A DNA stretch of 64,000 bases, taken from positions 108,868-172,867 of the forward strand of contig WFMF01000381.1 in assembly GCA_011033025.1 (NCBI GenBank), read 5' to 3'. A program made the position numbers and the translations under genes. Source of the DNA: Beroe forskalii (taxonomy: Eukaryota > Ctenophora > Nuda > Beroida > Beroidae). The notes beneath the pieces were generated by a model. The model did no database searches. It was not told where the DNA came from and was given only the letters and a program-made list of their open reading frames with translations. Below, piece by piece: positions 24,295-35,856 of the stretch. Every line of letters begins with the position of its first letter. Position 1 is the stretch's first letter.

Positions 24295-26794
24295 ATGCCC
24301 GTCACAGGAATGCTTATAATCACGCAGTTGTTTGTAATCAGTATCCTGACTCGAATCACTGATGGTAGTGAAGATGAAATCACCGTGTTAAGCGACACGG
24401 TCTCCGGTACGGAATATTTCCACAATATGAATTTATTATTGAAGAATATAATATATTTTTCGCTCTTCTATCAACTTTTTTCCCAAAAAGGCAATATAGG
24501 CATTGTAAGGGTTAGCAGTTATGAGAGATTGGGTCGACAAAAAGGCTATCCGTATCGAAAGATAACGGACTTTAATTGAGTAATTGAAGAACATATTTTG
24601 TTCAAAAAATTCAAGGTAGGGATCCACAAATTTGAGGGAGATGATCCATTTTTGTGCCCACAAGGCCACGGACCATCGAGCAGAGTCGCTTCATTCATGT
24701 TCAATTTGAGCAAGCACTCTATAAGACACGAGCGTTTTGTTTAATTTATCCATACTCTTTTTGCGCCGATCAATTCCCTTGATATCATGCACGAAAAGGT
24801 TAGGTATGACAATTAATTTTGAAAACACAATTGCCTTTTATAGCCTTTTCATATCCAAGAGTTTTTTATGTCAACTCGGATATTCAATATTTCAATTTTC
24901 TGTAACTAACGGACCGAACGTAACGAAACATAACCAAACTAGCTGATCAAAACGTAACTGATCAAACTTTCAATTGTAACATGGTGAATTGACGTGCTTT
25001 ATTCAGCTAACTGTCCGTTGCAGGAGGCGACACTCGGAGTTCTGCTGCGTGCCCTGACTCTCACTCTCTGGTCGGCTGCAGCATTGTATTCCCTAACAGT
25101 AACCAAAAAAAGAAGAGTGACGGACTCATTCTCGAAGATAACTCGTGTATAGTACATGCCGGCGGAACCTTAACTGAAAATGATAAGAATGCAGTTAAGG
25201 TAGGGAGCCCGTCTTTTATAATTTATCCTCACGATACATTTCACCTCACGAAATTTCACCTCACATTTCAGTTTTCACCACACGACATTTCACCTCAAAT
25301 AATTTCACCTCGCCACATTCCGCCTCACCACATTTCACCTCACGAAATGACCCCATGCCACAACAGTTATGAATTAATAAGACACGCTTTGTAGTGCGCT
25401 TGCCGCTTTCACTAAAGTATGTTCAAAACATAAATCAAGATTATATGGTCGACATAGTGTCTCTAAATATTGCATAAAAACAATTATATTAGCGACAGCA
25501 TCTTAACTTTTGGTCATATTAATTACTGCGACTCCTGGAAGTCCTCAGGGCCCTCCGGGAGTTTCAGGGAGCCTCCTGGGAGTTCCGAGTCCTCCCGAGA
25601 GTCCTCCGGGAGTACTAGGGAGTACTCCGAGAGTCCCCCGGGAGTCTCCCGCAGTAATTCGCTCGTATGACCAACTTTTTAATATATGGAGACATGCACG
25701 TTTCCCTATACAGTGTGATTACCGTGATCTCTTCCCTTGACCACCTCCGAACAAGAACGTAACTGTTGCTTTTAGTGCCCAACGTAGCCTAAAAGCAACA
25801 GTTACGTTCTTGTTCGGAGGGCTACCTTTCTTTTCTATTCAGAGTGAAGCTGTTTAGCTGTTTGTCGAAAGAAGAATCCCTTAATTCAAAGAGAAGTGGT
25901 AACAGTGAAAATATTACCTGACGAAGGATCCTCCTTGACATGCCCTTCTTCCGCCACGATGGTAATGTGTGTTGCCTGGTCCAGCTGGCTCATCTATGAC
26001 CTATATGGTGTGCTCACCAATGGGAATGTTGCAGTGCAGGGTGGAACAACTTGCACTTTGGGGAATTGTCAAGCCCCAAAAATGTGGTGCAACCTGTACG
26101 CGTTGTGCGAGAAGGAAGGTGCGTAAAAATCTTTGTAACTTTAACTTATTAACTTTAACTATGTAGTTTCCGAGCTCTCGTTTTTTTCTTTTGAGTTGAG
26201 TAAATTGCTTCAAAATAGAAAATAGGATAAAACTGAGATATTATCACTAAGAGGACCAAGTGTATGCATAGATTATTTTACCACATATGGCAATATCATA
26301 AGGTGTGTGCGGGTGAATTTGCCATACGCTAGTCTCAATTTCATATAGTCATACACTGTTAAATTTTAATATACCCCTCCCATGTCATCTCTTATCACGA
26401 AGAAATCACGAAGATGAATAACAGCTTTTCAGAGTTTCATTACCGTATTCGCATAACTTAGTTGAGGCGCGTATGATAGAGAGATAGAGAGATAGAGAGT
26501 AAGAGCATTAGAGCAAGCGAGTTAAAAAAAAGTCACACACTCCATCATAGGAACCTCTGTCCTTTAAACTTATGAAATTGCCCAATAAGCTAATTAAGTT
26601 TAACCCAGATATCTGCAAACAGATTTTCAGGATCACTTTCTTTTGCTGATTGCCCCCGACCTGGGAGCCTCAAGTTTCCAAATTTTACTCAAGGCAAGGT
26701 ATGTTCATCAAAATTCATGATATCTTTGGTAGCAATATCAGTATTTACGGATTTTTCTCAGGGGTGCCGATACTTCCCCATGTTTGCATTTTGA
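24295..26794 (+). CDS. Gene D: small secreted Cys-rich protein resembling PCSK9 C-terminal modules
   Basis: Five exons in consistent phase: 24295-24406, 25024-25199, about 25872-26118, 26631-26698 and 26762-26794 (stop). They predict about 211 residues. Exon 1 encodes a hydrophobic leader (MLIITQLFVISILT) typical of a signal peptide. Exon 2 has CPDSHSLVGCSIV and, about 20 residues later, DNSCIVHAGG. This spacing and wording recall the Cys/His-rich V-domain modules at the PCSK9 C terminus (CEEGWTLTGCS then DNTCVV). Exon 3 starts a second module (LTCPSSATMVMCVAWSSW) and includes CNLYALC. No protease domain is nearby, so this would be a free-standing module. The exon 3 acceptor and the tiny last exon are the weakest parts. 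It ends about 130 bp from the 3' end of the convergent kringle gene. Confidence 0.6.
25540..25640 (+). repeat. Short GC-rich repeat (tccgggagt-type units)
   Basis: Degenerate 8-13-bp units in gene D intron 2, followed 100 bp later by the perfect hairpin. The same intron also has caccaca/tttcacctca-type degenerate repeats at 25230-25350. Confidence 0.7.
25744..25820. repeat. Perfect 32-bp inverted repeat with 13-nt loop in gene D intron 2
   Basis: The left arm 25744-25775 is the exact reverse complement of 25789-25820. Transcribed in either direction it would form a pre-miRNA-sized hairpin. It could equally be a minimal foldback element; target-site duplication is not clear. Confidence 0.95.
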
Positions 26795-26919
26795 AAGGCA
26801 TCATTCCGAATTTAATGTGTACGAAATTATCATGATAAGAAGATAAAATAAATCTTAGTCAAATGCAGTTGCTAAATCAAAATATCTAAGTTTAAGTAAG
26901 CTTTTTTTCAAACATTTCT

Positions 26920-29900
26920 TCACTGGAAACTCTGTTCAAATTCTTGGTAATCTCTGGAGTCTTGACACTCCTTCTTCTTCCAAAGCTTGGTCATCCTCTG
27001 CACAGCTTGAAGCTTGCTCCTGACTGGAGAATGTATTTGTGTGGCGTGCTCTCTTCCCACAGCACCCCACCACACCCTCCCTATCCTGCACACATTCATA
27101 GCATCGCTCCTGGTGGGGAAGGACCACTCAGCCCCTCCTGGGTGGCTTGCAGAGGAGAATACCCTCCGTTCCTTGTAGACATACGCACACTGACCGTTTT
27201 GTTTGAGAGGCTTGAAGTAGAAGAAGTTATAATTGGTGTAGGGAAACTCATCAGCACTGGCAGGGTATGCACTGCACTCGCTAGGGTTTGCAACCGATAT
27301 TATCGGCGATAAATTATCGCCGATAAAACGTGAAAAATAATTATCGGTTATCGGCGATAAAATCTGACCGATAATACCGATAATTTAATAAGCAAAATCT
27401 ACCATCTTTTGAAGAAGTTTCCTTACATCACCTAAGCACTTAACCCTAACATCATATTACCCCAACTTCAATTTTTCCCGCCACCACTATGGCACCACTT
27501 CGACGGACGTTGCCCCGTCTATTTCTTCTGACTGGATGACCCGGGCGAGGTTGCAAAGTGACGTCCAAATGTGGAACGTTGCGCCGCGCGCGAGGGTAGG
27601 GTAACATCCTACGAGGCACCACTTATTAACCTTAACACCATTCAACTCTGACACCATTTTACCAAGAAACCATTAATGATTAAGCTCCGACGGCAGTCGG
27701 GCATATTCCCTGACATCACTTTGCCCTGACGGCATGAAACCACTATACCTTGTCACCACATTACCCCAAAAGCCCAAAGCCACTTTTCGCTGACACCACT
27801 TTACCCTGACACCACGTTACCCTGACAACACTTTACCCGAAAACCACTTTATCATGGTACCACTTAACACTGACACCCCACAACCCTGACACCACTTCAC
27901 CCTGAAACCACTGAGCCCTGATGGCCGTTTTCCCTGACGTCAATTTTTCCTATTTACACTGATACCACTTAACCCCAAAACCACTTTACCCTGAAACATA
28001 CCATGACCCTCACTAGGACTCCACTTTACCATGACATCCCTTTAAATTGACACCAGTCTAACCCTGACAACACTCAACTCTGACACCATTTTGTTCTGGA
28101 AAGACTGGCACCATTTTGCCCTGACACTCCGTCACCTTGACACTATTTGACTTTGACACCACTGAACTCTGGTACCCTTGAACTCTGACACCAGTTCACA
28201 ATGACTCCAGTTTATCCTGACACTACTTGTTACCATTTTGCCCAGGCACCATTTACCCTCACAGCAATAATCCCTGACAACGCATAACATCGACACCACA
28301 TTACAGCGACGTCCGACACCCGCTTACCCAGGACTTCACTAAACCCTGGTATCACCTTACCCTGACACGATTTTACCCAGACACCACTTTAGCACTTTAA
28401 TACCCTGACCACGCATAACCTTGACACCGACACTATTTTGCCCTGACAAATCTTCACTGGGTAAGGTGGTGTCATCACCTTTACACCACATTACACCGAC
28501 ACCCTGGTACCCTGACTTAACTAAACTCTGGTATCACCTTACCCTGACACGATTTAACCCTGACACCCTGACAACGCATTACCTCGACAGCACTTAACAC
28601 CGAAACCATTTTGCCATGACAACACTTCACTGGATTAATTAAGTGGTATCAGGGTAACTTATCAGCTTAGACGTACATCTCGCTACATTAAACACTTTAA
28701 CTGATCAATTCAACGAATAATGTGTCATTTATAAAGGCGAATTCTAAACCTCACATCGATAAAGGAGGTTAAAATTTTATCGGCGATAATTATCGGTATC
28801 GGCGATAATTATGAAAATTTATCGGTTATCGCCGATAAAAAATTTTGGACCGATAATGCAAACCCTAGCACTCGCCTTGCCGGATCTCAATATTTCTGCC
28901 GTACGGCCCCCTCGTCCAGCCCCAAACTTTGGCACATTTCCAAGACCTGGAGTTCACGATCCTGTAAGCACAACTGTCACGGGCGGCACTCCACATGTGG
29001 AACTGGTATGTTTCGCTAAGGGGCGGTTCCACGTTCCCCAGAATGTAGTTAGCCCCATCGAGTGGCGATGACATATACAAACGCAGGACAAGATCGTCCC
29101 TCTTGTTTCTCAGGAATCGATTGTTGTCATACCTAAACTTTTGGTAATCATCTTCAGGATCACACGTTACTAGGGCTACATTTTGGTACCATCTACCCTG
29201 TTGTGATTCGTATATGTTCAAGTACAACCCATCGGACCCCAGACAGAGACTCTGTAAGTTATCATACCGGAAACTCATGAACTTACCCCACTCCTGCGAA
29301 TTAGGGTTACCACATTGGGGTTTACACATGGGAACTGCACAGGGTTTCTGTTCGTTGTTCACATAGCACCAGGGTCTATGCCAACCCTCGCTGTCTGTGT
29401 TACGACACAGTGCCCCATTGTCACACTCAGCCCCATCTTCTGTCACCCTGACGTTCCCTTTGTACTGAGTGCCTTTTCCAACGTAGCACTCGCTGTCCTG
29501 GATGCACTTGGGTATGTCACACGAGACTTTGCCTCCTTGCTCTGTGTAACACCACGGTCCTGATGGGTCGTTATCTGGGTTTCTACAGTAGTTGTGATCA
29601 CTATCAGCCCATGTGGCGCAGGCCTCCCCAACTGTTGTCACATTCTGTATCCTGAGTAACTGGCACCTTATCATGAGCAGTATAACAGAACTTGTTCACC
29701 AGGACAGGTCGTAGGGACTGCAGATCACCAGGTGGTTCCTCATCAGGTGTCAGGACCCAGGGATCTCCCCGACTCTTATGCTCCCCCTCAGGATATCCCA
29801 ACCAGTCTCCAAACTTAGACACAACAGTCACTGCACCTGAGAGGGAGCCCAACCAGCCCACCCCTGACTGGACAGTGAAATTCTGTCCGTTCTTCTCCAG

Positions 29901-29999
29901 AGTGATGGACGGACCGTAGCACTGGTCGGTGGCTGAACGGTAGGTCGTGTGTCCAGGAGGACAGGGACGGCACTCAGAGAGTACAGTAGATTGATACAT
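26920..29999 (-). CDS. Double-kringle secreted protein gene, split by a hAT-like insertion
   Basis: Minus-strand coding. From 29999: a Cys-rich ECRPCPPGHTTYRSATD segment (TNFR/ephrin-receptor-like), a beta-rich stretch, kringle 1 (NYCRNPD, PWCYT, DIPKC) and kringle 2 (CYVGKGTQYKGN, LCRNTD, PWCYV, VPMC). A C-terminal region with NRFLRNKRDDLVLRLY may be a lectin-like beta-trefoil. Coding reaches 28868 and then meets the element at 28867, whose first bases create a stop. On the far side, from 27281, the same frame resumes and stays open about 118 codons to a stop at 26920-26922. A one-base frame switch also lies within kringle 1 near 29655. The 5' exons and signal peptide are not found. Kringles usually mediate protein binding in secreted proteases and receptors; no protease domain is seen here. 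Confidence 0.8.
27282..28867. mobile_element. Non-autonomous hAT-like DNA transposon, 1586 bp
   Basis: Terminal inverted repeats TAGGGTTTGCA at 27282 and its reverse complement ending at 28867, flanked by identical 8-bp duplications gcactcgc at 27274-27281 and 28868-28875. Eight-bp duplications with TAGGG-type ends fit hAT. Both subterminal regions carry clustered ttatcggcgataa palindromes, likely transposase-binding sites. The interior is a degenerate ccctgacaccacttta-type repeat with no transposase frame. Perfect duplications indicate a recent insertion. Confidence 0.92.
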
Positions 30000-32010
30000 C
30001 TGTAGCTCTCAAATCAAACAGGTACTAAAATCAAGAAATCTTGAGTGATATTTTTAGAATTTCAAATCAAACAGTTAAGAGTACAAATAGTCAACGTGAT
30101 TCCTCCTCCCCCGTAGGGGGAGGAGGGGGGCGAAATCTTTGAGGATGGTTTGCAGGCTCGTTTGCAGGCTCGTTTGCAGTGTGGTTTACGGGGCCGTAAA
30201 CGAGGCTGCAAACGAGTGGGAGAGGCTAGATATTTTCTTTTCATTGTTTATTTGCAGCGATTTAAATATCGCTAGTAAAATATATATTTGAGCTACTGGT
30301 GAAAAGTTGAAGTATAAAGTCATTAACAAGAGATTATCTTGTGTTTGAACGGTGTGAATATATCATTGTGAGCACTTGAATTTGATGTTAGTAAATAATT
30401 GCCCCATGTGACAGAACACGTGATTTCATACAAAATAACAGAGAGTTGCCTCTGTTCTATTGCCTCTCAATAGAACGTAGTCAGCAGCTGTAGCACATAT
30501 GTCTAGCACGACTCTGACCCCCGTAATTACTCCATGTGACAGAACACGTGATTTCATTCATAACATACAAATAACAGATAGAGAGTGTCACGTGACATAT
30601 AACGTGTTACGTGATGCATTAGCTCATTGGAGTGAGGTGGTGTGCTCATCTCAAAATATATACATCAACAATAGAACGAAGCGCTTGTACTGTGCGGTTT
30701 CTCGAGATAAATAACTCAGTACTGAAATTAAAACCAGTTATTATCAACTCATTTGTGAATGATTAAAAACAATACAATGAGGCAGGGTGTCGAAGCCGGT
30801 GGGGTTGGAGGTTTTTAAAAACGCAATTCTCATAACACCCCCAAATTTGAAATATTCTAAAATATTTGGAAAATTTACAAAATCAAACGCCCAATATTCA
30901 AGAGACTTCGGCACCGCTGCTATGAAGCAATCTCCATTCATCTCAAAACAGTGCACATCAAGACAGGCGTAGGTGTAGCTCTTTCTCAGATAACTCAATT
31001 GGTGCACTGGACCTTCGACTTATAATAAATGAAACAGAGCCCTTCATGTGCTGTCATCGTGTGAAATGGCTTTGTTTATTTCTGTGATAATGCCAGAGGG
31101 AGCATCGTGTGTCCTTTACAATTATCCAAAGCGGCTCTTTCTCGAGATAATTAGTGCACTGGAACAACCCTGGACTATCTTGAGCTCTTCTGACGTCACT
31201 TCTCGCTATGATATTGGTGAGGGGAGGTGCGGTGGGGGGTGCTAGAACACTTGTACGTTGACGCAATGAACGTTTCATATCCCTTTCCTTGTTACAGATG
31301 TAGGTTTTAAGTTCATCGAGTTTAAATGATTCATGAGGAAACATAGCCTGAAATAGATTCTTCATAAATTCATAATGCGAATCTACAACAAATTAAAACA
31401 CAAGGTTAATCGACTTTACTTTAAGTTTCATGGGTAAATTCATACCCAATCGTCAGAAGACAAGTAACATGAAAATAATGGCAAAATGATCTGATCTACT
31501 CCTATAAAATCCATTGTTAAAATTCAGCAATAAATCAAATAAAGATTCTTTCTTAAAAACCCCACTTTAGAAAAAATAAACCTTTAAACACTTTTAGGTC
31601 AAGTTAAAACAAAATACCGTCGGCTGAGTATTCATTAATATCACGAAGTTACTGCACTACAGGCCACGGCTTGAGTGTACTTCACTAAAACTTAAAAACC
31701 ATAAAGTGTAAAAATGTAAAATTATGCTCTCTAATAAAAAATTTGCGTTTTTTCGGGCCGAAATAAATTCGTCTTTAAAACTTTTTTTTCTAGTATTGAC
31801 TCTTTGTTCACTAATTCAATTTTTATTTATCCAATGGATGAAACATCATTTTCTTGCAACTGTTTCGCAAGATCACATAATTTGCAAGTGTGATGGATTT
31901 CAAAGATTGTCAAATTCAAGAAGGATCAGGTGAAATTGTGCCATATAATTTATTCAAAATATTGTGTGACGTTTTTAGTGATGTCATGAGGGTTTAAACG
32001 TTTGTCTCAG
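30000..32010. other. Interval between kringle gene and C1
   Basis: A polymorphic-looking stretch at 30140-30215 repeats gtttgcaggctc. A minus-strand frame at 30744-31007 (SYTYACLDVHCFEMNGD) is a possible missed upstream exon of the kringle gene, and a second at 31054-31365 is unassigned. 31795-32010 is the duplicated leader shared with 35642-35856. Nothing else is supported. Confidence 0.4.
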
Positions 32011-35000
32011 GTGGAAGTAGGGTGGAAATTACGCCTTCATCTGTGACGGAGATCATCGTATTCACGGAAGGGAGGATCCCAACACCTCCCAACTGAGCTG
32101 GAAATCCTCCCTCAAAGGGCGTCACTGTAACAGTTCTCAAGTTCAATCTGACCGAGATCACCGAACTTCAAGAGAATAACGTGAGTGGTGTCTGTAAATA
32201 GCGAATATACTTTCAGAATATTGTTCCCAAATTATTGCTTTTTTCTTACAATTGATTGATTAATTGATTGGACCCTCCAGTTTGAATTTGTCCCCCCATT
32301 ATGAAATAGAATTTGAAGCTACTTTTCGTTTGTTTCACAGGATATCTGGGTTACCCAATCCAACATTTTCCTCACGGTGAAAGGAACTGAAGGAGACACC
32401 TGGAAGGAGCAGGTTACGAAGCTCCGTCCTCTTGTCACAAGTCCTGAAAACGTTGATACAACCCCTGGCGAGCTCACATCTACTGATAACTTCGAGGTAC
32501 ATTAATCTTCATTTCCCCCCTAATTTGTTCGGTTATAGTCTTTTGAAGTCTTAACCATTTAACCTCTGTGCTTAGATTATTGAAGTTTTCAAGCAGCAGA
32601 ATAGTGTTTTCTTTAATGTAAAACAAGAAAATCTTCCCAGGAAAGTACCGGAGAGTTCCCTGAAAACAAGAAGGTGCCCGGAGATGATAAAAAGATATAC
32701 ACTGACTTCACCACCACAATACACAAGTGGATTAATCCATACAGTAAAGACAAGAACGAGGTTTGCAATGATTGAGTTAGTGTTTCCAGAGTATCTTTAA
32801 AGTCTAATTCAGTTTCTTTTTTCTGATGCAGTATTTTTCACGGTTCACTTGTCACGCACTTATTATCATGCACTTCTTATCACGCACTTCTTATCACGCG
32901 CTTCTTATCACGCGCTTCTTATCACGCACTTCTTATCACGCACTTCTTTTCACGCACTTCTTATCACGCACTTCTTTTCACGCACTTCTTATCGCGCACT
33001 TCTTATCACGCGCTTCTTATCCGCACTTTTTATCACGCACTTCTTATCACGCAGCACTTCTCAGGATAATAACGGAGTTGGTCTTGTAAACGAGTACACT
33101 GACGGGTCTCCTGATTCGGAAGACGGCACACTGATAATCTACTACACTGTCGATGAAAATACTGATGAGGAGTACGTGCCTAAGATCGATATTTGCTACA
33201 AGGAGGTGGAGATCAAGGAGTGTACTAAGCCATCTGAACCGGTATGTAATCTGAACCGGTTTGTATTCTCTACCGCCTTAACGGTATGTGATCTTAACTG
33301 GTGTGTATCCTATGTACATGTATATATTATATCAACCGGTGTGGGATTTTAGTGGTATTTAAATCTTATCAGCACTTATCAGAACTGGTGTGTTGTATAT
33401 CAGTATCCATATTCGGTATATTATCCGAACTTCTAAGTGTTTTGTCCTGGTATCTGTTTAAATTATATGACACCACAGGATAATTAACATTCCGAATCGG
33501 AATGTTAATTTTCCTGTGGTGTCATGTGATTTAAACTGGTCTAGGATTGAGCCAATACTGACTGTTGATTTATTTGCTATAATGTTTACCGCTGCCTGAG
33601 TAAATTTCCTGCACATCTCAGCCACTGTTTTCATCTTCAAGTCTCAATTGTCATCCTTGTTGATAGAAAAGGTACCAACAATTCCCATTTCTTGAAGTTC
33701 GAAAATCATTGTTCATCACGTAGCATTCCATATTCTATGACCCCCCAATCGCAGACTGACGTGGAGGAAGTCACCACCGTTGTTCTGACCAAGGATGAGG
33801 ATGGTAACACTGCCGTAAACGATGACGAAACCCTGTCCCACGGAAAGAATCTCAATGGTGTAGTCTACAGGAGCGTCATCAAATTCGATACTAGCACCAT
33901 CGAATCCACAGGTAGATATTTTACTCAGCAGCCGGAAAGATATCCGGCTTGGTGGCTTCAAATTTGTCTAACATCACAATATAATCATTTTGAGTCTTGT
34001 TATCATCATATTAGTCGTGGTACCTAAATCCTATTTCCTCATAGATAACGTCGAGAAAACTCTTGAGGAATCTTTCATTCATCTCGACTACTTGGGTACC
34101 GAGGAGAGTCCTAGCGGAGACGTTGAGGATAAGATCACTCGCACCGTCAACGTTTATAAGGTATATTAATCCTGTGGAGAAAAAAGTTGAAGAGAAAGAA
34201 TTTTTGTATGGCTATTATGACTGGTATGTATAATTTTCAGTCAAAAACATACCTTTAACAAGGTCCCTTGAAATACCTACTTAAAGGTCCACAGCTTCGC
34301 GCATTGACATATCAATCATAATATTACTTCAGATCACAGAAACTTGGGAAAGCCCAGATGACATTACTTGGGACTTCATTGAAGAGAACCACGACGATAC
34401 TCCAATTGCTACTGTCGTTATTGAAGAAACTCGACTGGGAGGCACTAAAGTCACGGTAAGTTAAATTTTCAGAGTTTATCGGTAAGATACTGCAGGATTT
34501 TTACAAATAATGAGATTTATCGCTGCATTCATGATTGGGAGAATCGTCCTTCACAAGGTTTACAATAGTAATTTGATTGCATCAAACCAACTATTTTTCG
34601 TACATAAGTACTTTTGTACGAATCGTACAAAGGTACTTATGTAAGATAAGCATAGTACTTGAAACATAGAAAAGTGATAAGATATACTAGCAGCGTTCAT
34701 AAGAAATCGAATTGCTATCTCCTGAGAGTCATGTAGTTACGGTTGTTTTACAAATATCGTGCTTCTTGTCACATCAGAGACGTTTGCGGATCACATGACC
34801 ACTTCTTCTCTCAGATTGATATTTCGGACACAGTCCGAAGCTGGGTGGAGGAGGATGTACCCAACAATGGCGTTGTCCTCATTGACGCTAATGAGGATGA
34901 AGAGAGTCTCCTCCCGCTTTACGCTAATGAGAATCCTTCTGTGCCTGACGAGTACCCACCTGTTCTGCAAGTTTGCGAGAAGGAGGTTCATGGTAAGTCC

Positions 35001-35515
35001 CTTGGGGTACTAACCAATTCACTTAGTAGGGGGTACTTGCTAAATTCTAAGTCACTTAGGGGGTACTTACTAAACCATTGCTGTGGTACTTACCAATACA
35101 CTTAGGTAATACTTATAAATTCACTTAGTCATCAAGCTCAATTCTTACGACTTTCTTTTCTTTTTTTTTCTTTTTATTCATTTATTTTTTCTTACTACTA
35201 ACATGTAACCAAATTACCTCAGTTTCAACCTCTACAAGCTCTTCAAGTACAACAACTCCTTCTTCAACTTCATCAACAAGTTCTACCAGCTCATCAAGTA
35301 CAACAACTCCATCTTCAACCTCATCAACAAGCTCCTCAAGCACAACAACTCCATCTTCAACATCATCAACAAGTTCTTCAAGCACAACAACTCCATCTTC
35401 AACATCATCAACAAGCTCAACCAGCTCATCAAGCACAACCACTCCTTCTTCAACCTCATCAACAAGCTCATCAAGCACAACCACTCCATCTTCAACCTCT
35501 TCAACAAGCTCTTGA
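32011..35515 (+). CDS. C1: tandem duplicate of C2 with Ser/Thr tail, first module exon broken
   Basis: Exons parallel C2: 32011-32180, 32341-32496, 32641-32760, 33065-33241, about 33757-33912, 34047-34161, 34334-34456, 34816-34991 and 35221-35515. Two DNRLRE-like modules end in DISDTVRSWVEED with NGVVLIDANEDEE. They then pass in phase to a Ser/Thr array that ends in a stop at 35513-35515, unlike C2, which continues to a cystine knot. In exon 1 three small deletions relative to C2 (1, 1 and 7 bases, net nine) put a TGA in frame. The other exons stay open with the same lengths as C2. Either C1 is decaying, translation starts downstream, or the G and C run lengths are miscalled. No signal peptide is located. 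Confidence 0.65.
32845..33062 (+). repeat. 14-bp repeat (cttatcacgcactt) at an acceptor, C1 intron
   Basis: About 15 copies ending directly in the acceptor at 33064. The homologous C2 intron has the same array at 36705-36988, interrupted by a duplicated 36780-36850 block. The repeat therefore forms the pyrimidine-rich tract before the exon. Confidence 0.9.
33469..33528. repeat. Near-perfect 60-bp palindrome in a C1 intron
   Basis: atgacaccacaggataatta is answered by taattttcctgtggtgtcat around a tiny loop. It is absent from the equivalent C2 intron, so it is a small foldback insertion after the duplication. Confidence 0.8.
34597..34646. repeat. Short palindrome in a C1 intron
   Basis: tacataagtacttttgtacg pairs with cgtacaaaggtacttatgta, one mismatch. 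Not seen in C2's shorter intron. Confidence 0.75.
35221..35512 (+). repeat. Ser/Thr-codon array in C1 last exon
   Basis: The same 42-51-bp DNA unit as M1, M2 and the array at 9.9-10.9 kb. C2 has only a short unique Thr/Pro linker at the equivalent position (38941-39011). Confidence 0.9.
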
Positions 35516-35856
35516 ACTTTTCCATCTGCAAGTTTTAAACAATTTTATTTTCTGAGATAATTTGTAAATATTGAATTCTTTTTGTTCTAATGCTGATCAG
35601 GAGTGTTTCCTATCACCCAATTACACTTCTATATTGCAGCCAGACTCTTTGTTCACTAATTCAATTTTTTATTTATCCAATGGATGAAACATCATTTCTT
35701 GCAACTGTTTCGCAAGATCACATAATTTGCAAGTGTGATGGATTTCAAAGATTGTCAAATTCAAGAAGGATCGGAGTGAAATTGTGCCATATAATTTATT
35801 CAAAATATTGTGTGACGTTTTTATTGATGTCATGAGGGTTTAAACGTTTGTCTCAG

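Noticed and set aside
30744-31007. Minus-strand frame with SYTYACLDVHCFEMNGD as an upstream exon of the kringle gene
   Set aside because: Protein-like composition, but I could not establish splice sites in phase or a domain; left as a possibility only.
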